A stretch of DNA of 6,821 bases, from contig JAUVKS010000104.1 in the NCBI GenBank assembly GCA_030596145.1, positions 1 through 6,821 of the forward strand, in the 5' to 3' direction. Source of the DNA: Pseudomonadota bacterium (lineage in GTDB: Bacteria > Desulfobacterota > Syntrophia > Syntrophales > JADFWA01). The position numbers and the translations under genes were made by a program. A model generated the notes under the pieces. The model was not told where the DNA came from and made no database searches. It saw only the letters and a program-made list of their open reading frames with translations. Shown one piece after another: positions 5,185 to 6,821 of the stretch (the stretch's first letter is position 1; every line of letters starts with the position of its first letter).

Positions 5185-5379
5185 TTATCTGGACGAAGGT
5201 TTTTTTATTAACTTCATCTTGATTTGTTTCTTCAATTGAATCTTAACATCCTTTTTAGGTAATTTATAATCTAATGCCGAGTTGCGCGGAACCCCGACTT
5301 GGCGGGGAGGGAAAGCGTTATACTTTTCTTCCCCACCAACCAAGGGGCGGCTCATATGTGTGTTATGCATTTTCATCAT
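5185..5379 (-). other. doubtful 64-codon reading frame across a hairpin
   Basis: The frame encodes a 64-residue basic peptide beginning MMKMHNTHMSRPLVGGEEK and ending in a lysine-rich tail (KLPKKDVKIQLKKQIKMKLI). The middle third is translated from the strong inverted repeat at 5276-5351. There is no good ribosome binding site and no recognised domain. Similar 'KYNAFPPRQ' peptides occur to my memory as short hypothetical proteins, which may simply be this repeat family read as protein. I regard coding as unlikely. Together with the two repeats it fills the 370-bp stretch between the mazEF promoter and the Cass2-like gene. Confidence 0.2.
5276..5351. repeat. long imperfect hairpin, possibly attC-like
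   Basis: The innermost stem is AGGGAAAG (5308-5315) with CTTTTCTT (5323-5330; two G-U pairs) around the loop CGTTATA. It continues as GGCGGGG (5301-5307) with CCCCACC (5331-5337; one mismatch), then CTTGG (5298-5302) with CCAAG (5340-5344), CCC with GGG (5345-5347), and GCCG (5276-5279) with CGGC (5348-5351). Flanking boxes on the minus strand are GCATAAC (5368-5362), resembling R'', and ATTAGAT (5275-5269), resembling R' with A for G. ACCCAAC (5401-5395), 16 nt past the Cass2-like stop, is a perfect RYYYAAC box and an alternative R''. The structure lies just after the Cass2-like gene, where that cassette's attC would be expected. The missing GTT is against a functional site. Confidence 0.45.
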
Positions 5380-5417
5380 TTTCTATTCTCAACGGTTGGG
5401 TATATTGAATATTTGAA

Positions 5418-5807
5418 TCACTTCACAGGGATGAATACCTTTGCAGTAAGATTTCCATCATACCCGCTTTCCTCATAACCAGTTATAAAACTTTCTTCGT
5501 AATAAATGCATCCGGGTTTTTGATGATCCTCTGTGTATCCGTTCTCTGGAATCCATTTTTCTGTGATATACTTCACTGTCATAAGTACATCCATATTTCC
5601 TCTTTTGGTAAATGAAGTGACAGCGTAATTACCTGCGGGAATTGTAATTGTTTCCATTCCCTCGGGAATTTCGTTGTAGTTACTAACTTCAACTCCCATG
5701 TAATAATCAAACTCGGGGGAGTCCGCTTTTCTATCAATGACACAAAAAAATCCAATCTTTGCTTCTACTACTTTTTTTGCTCTTTGGTGAGCTTCTTGAT
5801 TTTTCAT
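5418..5807 (-). CDS. Cass2/GyrI-like effector-binding domain protein, short at N-terminus
   Basis: This is a 129-residue protein matching the integron-associated effector-binding (Cass2, PF14526) / GyrI-like superfamily, soluble domains that bind small, often cationic, ligands. Signatures are 'KIGFFCVIDRKADSPEFDYY' (17-36), MGVEVSNYNEIPEGMETITI (37-56), 'IPAGNYAVTSFTKRGNMDV' (56-74), 'YITEKWIPENGY' (80-91) and the terminal strand KVFIPVK (123-129). Family members are typically about 150 residues or more with two pseudo-repeats; the first strand and helix are missing here. In-frame sequence upstream reaches a TAG within about ten codons and offers no other start, so either the gene is truncated or the frame was broken. 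The ATG at 5807 has only a weak GAGA upstream. It is a lone binding domain with no helix-turn-helix, as in the founding cassette protein. Confidence 0.75.
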   Translation of the reverse strand: MKNQEAHQRAKKVVEAKIGFFCVIDRKADSPEFDYYMGVEVSNYNEIPEGMETITIPAGNYAVTSFTKRGNMDVLMTVKYITEKWIPENGYTEDHQKPGCIYYEESFITGYEESGYDGNLTAKVFIPVK

Positions 5808-5975
5808 AACGTTTTCTCTATGTGGATTGTCCTATCCATGTCAGTGTATTTGTACCCTCTAATTCATGAAACTGGCTAATCGCTTTTTAATCATTTTCCA
5901 TTGTATCATCTCCCAAACACCTTCCTTGTTTGTCATATTTTTATCTTCTTAAAATGGTTCGGTTATTGACCACTA

Positions 5976-6821
5976 TTAATCGGTAAAAGAAAGCAGTATC
6001 CGACCAGTATCTGCTTCAAGATTGAGCCAAGCCTGCCTAAGGGACACCAGGGCCAGGGCCAAACGACTCTGTGCTGCGATAAAGTCACGCTGGGCTTCAT
6101 TCAGACGCACCAGAGAGCCTAGTCCTGCTGCATACTCTTTTTCTACCAGATCACGATTTTGGCGAACCAGGTCAGCATTAGAACGTTGAAGAACCAGCTC
6201 CTTCTGGGCGGAGTTCAGTTTTGCCAGAGATGCACGAACCTCGGAACTTACCTTTAGCCTTACGTCCTCCATTGCTTTTTCTACTTCAACCTGTTTGGCT
6301 TTTGCTTCCCTGAGCTTTGCACGGTTCGCTCCTCCGGCAAAAAGATTGTATTCAAGGATTACGGCCACTGTATTACCGAAATCTTCATTCTCAAAACTTC
6401 CATTCCCTGCCCTGTTCCCCTCCATAGTTGCCAACAGGTTAACAGTGGGGAAAAATTTGGCACGGGCAATTTTAATTTCTGAAATGGTCTGTTTTAACGA
6501 AAATTCGCTTTGCAGAATATCCGGACGGTGAGATTGTGCGTAGGTGATAAGGGGCTCGGGGACAGGTGAAAATAGTTCCTCGGGTGTTTCATGTTCAAGC
6601 TTTGCCAGTTCGAGGTTTGCAGGAAAAACCGCTCCCGGAACCCCTAAAATAGCGGCCAATCCGAACATGGCCACTTCATGGGCTTTCTCTGCATTTATCC
6701 GTTTGGCTTTGGCCGAGTTGACCCGGACTTCAAAGTTCAGTTCATCACTCAGCGAGCCGCTTCCTACACGGCGACGGGCTTTGGCTTCCATGAGCTGCTG
6801 CTGGTTAAAGACTTCATCTGC
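5976..6821 (-). CDS. TolC-family outer-membrane efflux protein, C-terminal part (5' end outside window)
   Basis: The frame is open to the right edge; 281 residues are visible of a protein normally about 420-480. It belongs to the outer-membrane factor (OEP) family, trimeric channels for tripartite efflux pumps or type I secretion. Numbering from the visible start: a coiled-coil helix at about 1-60, the family hallmark 'SHRPDILQSEFSLKQTIS' (97-114) leading to the alpha-barrel 'IKIARAKFFPTVNLLA' (116-131), a beta segment 'TVAVILEYNLFAGGANRAKL' (151-170), then long heptad-rich helices (about 170-265) with 'EYAAGLGSLVRLNEAQRDFI' (229-248). It ends normally after 'LEADTGRILLSFTD'. The in-frame ATG at 6791 is internal. 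The partner pump and adaptor genes are not visible. The gene is richer in G+C than the cassette-like genes on its left, so 5976 probably marks the edge of resident chromosome. Confidence 0.94.
   Translation of the reverse strand, partial: ADEVFNQQQLMEAKARRRVGSGSLSDELNFEVRVNSAKAKRINAEKAHEVAMFGLAAILGVPGAVFPANLELAKLEHETPEELFSPVPEPLITYAQSHRPDILQSEFSLKQTISEIKIARAKFFPTVNLLATMEGNRAGNGSFENEDFGNTVAVILEYNLFAGGANRAKLREAKAKQVEVEKAMEDVRLKVSSEVRASLAKLNSAQKELVLQRSNADLVRQNRDLVEKEYAAGLGSLVRLNEAQRDFIAAQSRLALALVSLRQAWLNLEADTGRILLSFTD

Noticed and set aside
5861..5935. 25-codon minus-strand frame (MTNKEGVWEMIQ...) before the Cass2-like gene
   Set aside because: It is short, has no good ribosome binding site and does not match the missing N-terminus of the Cass2 family.
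1..6821. CRISPR arrays, tRNA or rRNA genes, and an integron integrase
   Set aside because: I searched by eye for regularly spaced repeats, tRNA-like arms and tyrosine-recombinase motifs and saw none in this window.

Overview
The window reads as a piece of a Gram-negative, probably anaerobic bacterial chromosome. The evidence is a TolC-type outer-membrane efflux protein, a lipoprotein with a clear lipobox, a LytS/LytTR two-component pair and a tandem flavoprotein with a compact 4Fe-4S cysteine motif of the kind common in anaerobes. A Desulfobacterota-like or similar host is my inference; nothing here proves the taxon.

Layout. (1) 1-2702, plus strand: the 3' end of a LytS-type sensor histidine kinase overlaps a LytTR response regulator (494-1261). 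A two-domain iron-sulfur flavoprotein-like oxidoreductase (1326-2702) follows, probably in the same transcription unit. (2) 2718-2757: a small palindromic REP-like sequence lies at the convergent gene ends and has replaced the 3' end of a LysE/RhtB exporter gene. (3) 2723-5807, minus strand: a run of small, unrelated, visibly A+T-richer genes. In order of transcription these are a Cass2/GyrI-like effector-binding protein, a MazE/MazF toxin-antitoxin pair with its own sigma70-type promoter, a 3'-truncated DUF4019 lipoprotein, a NimA-like pyridoxamine-phosphate-oxidase-fold protein and the LysE exporter. (4) 5976-6821, minus strand: the C-terminal two thirds of a TolC-family outer-membrane efflux protein, running off the right edge.

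The main observation is that region 3 looks like an integron gene-cassette array without a visible integrase. Between mazF and the lipoprotein gene (4343-4414), and again between the lipoprotein and NimA-like genes (3842-3906), there are attC-like inverted repeats. Each ends in a GTTRRRY-like core on the minus strand, in the orientation of the genes, and each downstream start codon lies about 30 nt past that core, with a good ribosome binding site and no visible promoter. mazEF, in contrast, carries its own promoter. The Cass2-like protein belongs to a family first described from an integron cassette. A weaker attC-like site (5082-5165) lies upstream of mazEF, and a long hairpin (5276-5351) sits between mazE and the Cass2-like gene.

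The stretch 5051-5417 (about 370 bases) has no confident gene. It holds the weak attC-like site, the hairpin and a doubtful 64-codon reading frame. The stretch 5808-5975 is A+T-rich and I see nothing firm in it.
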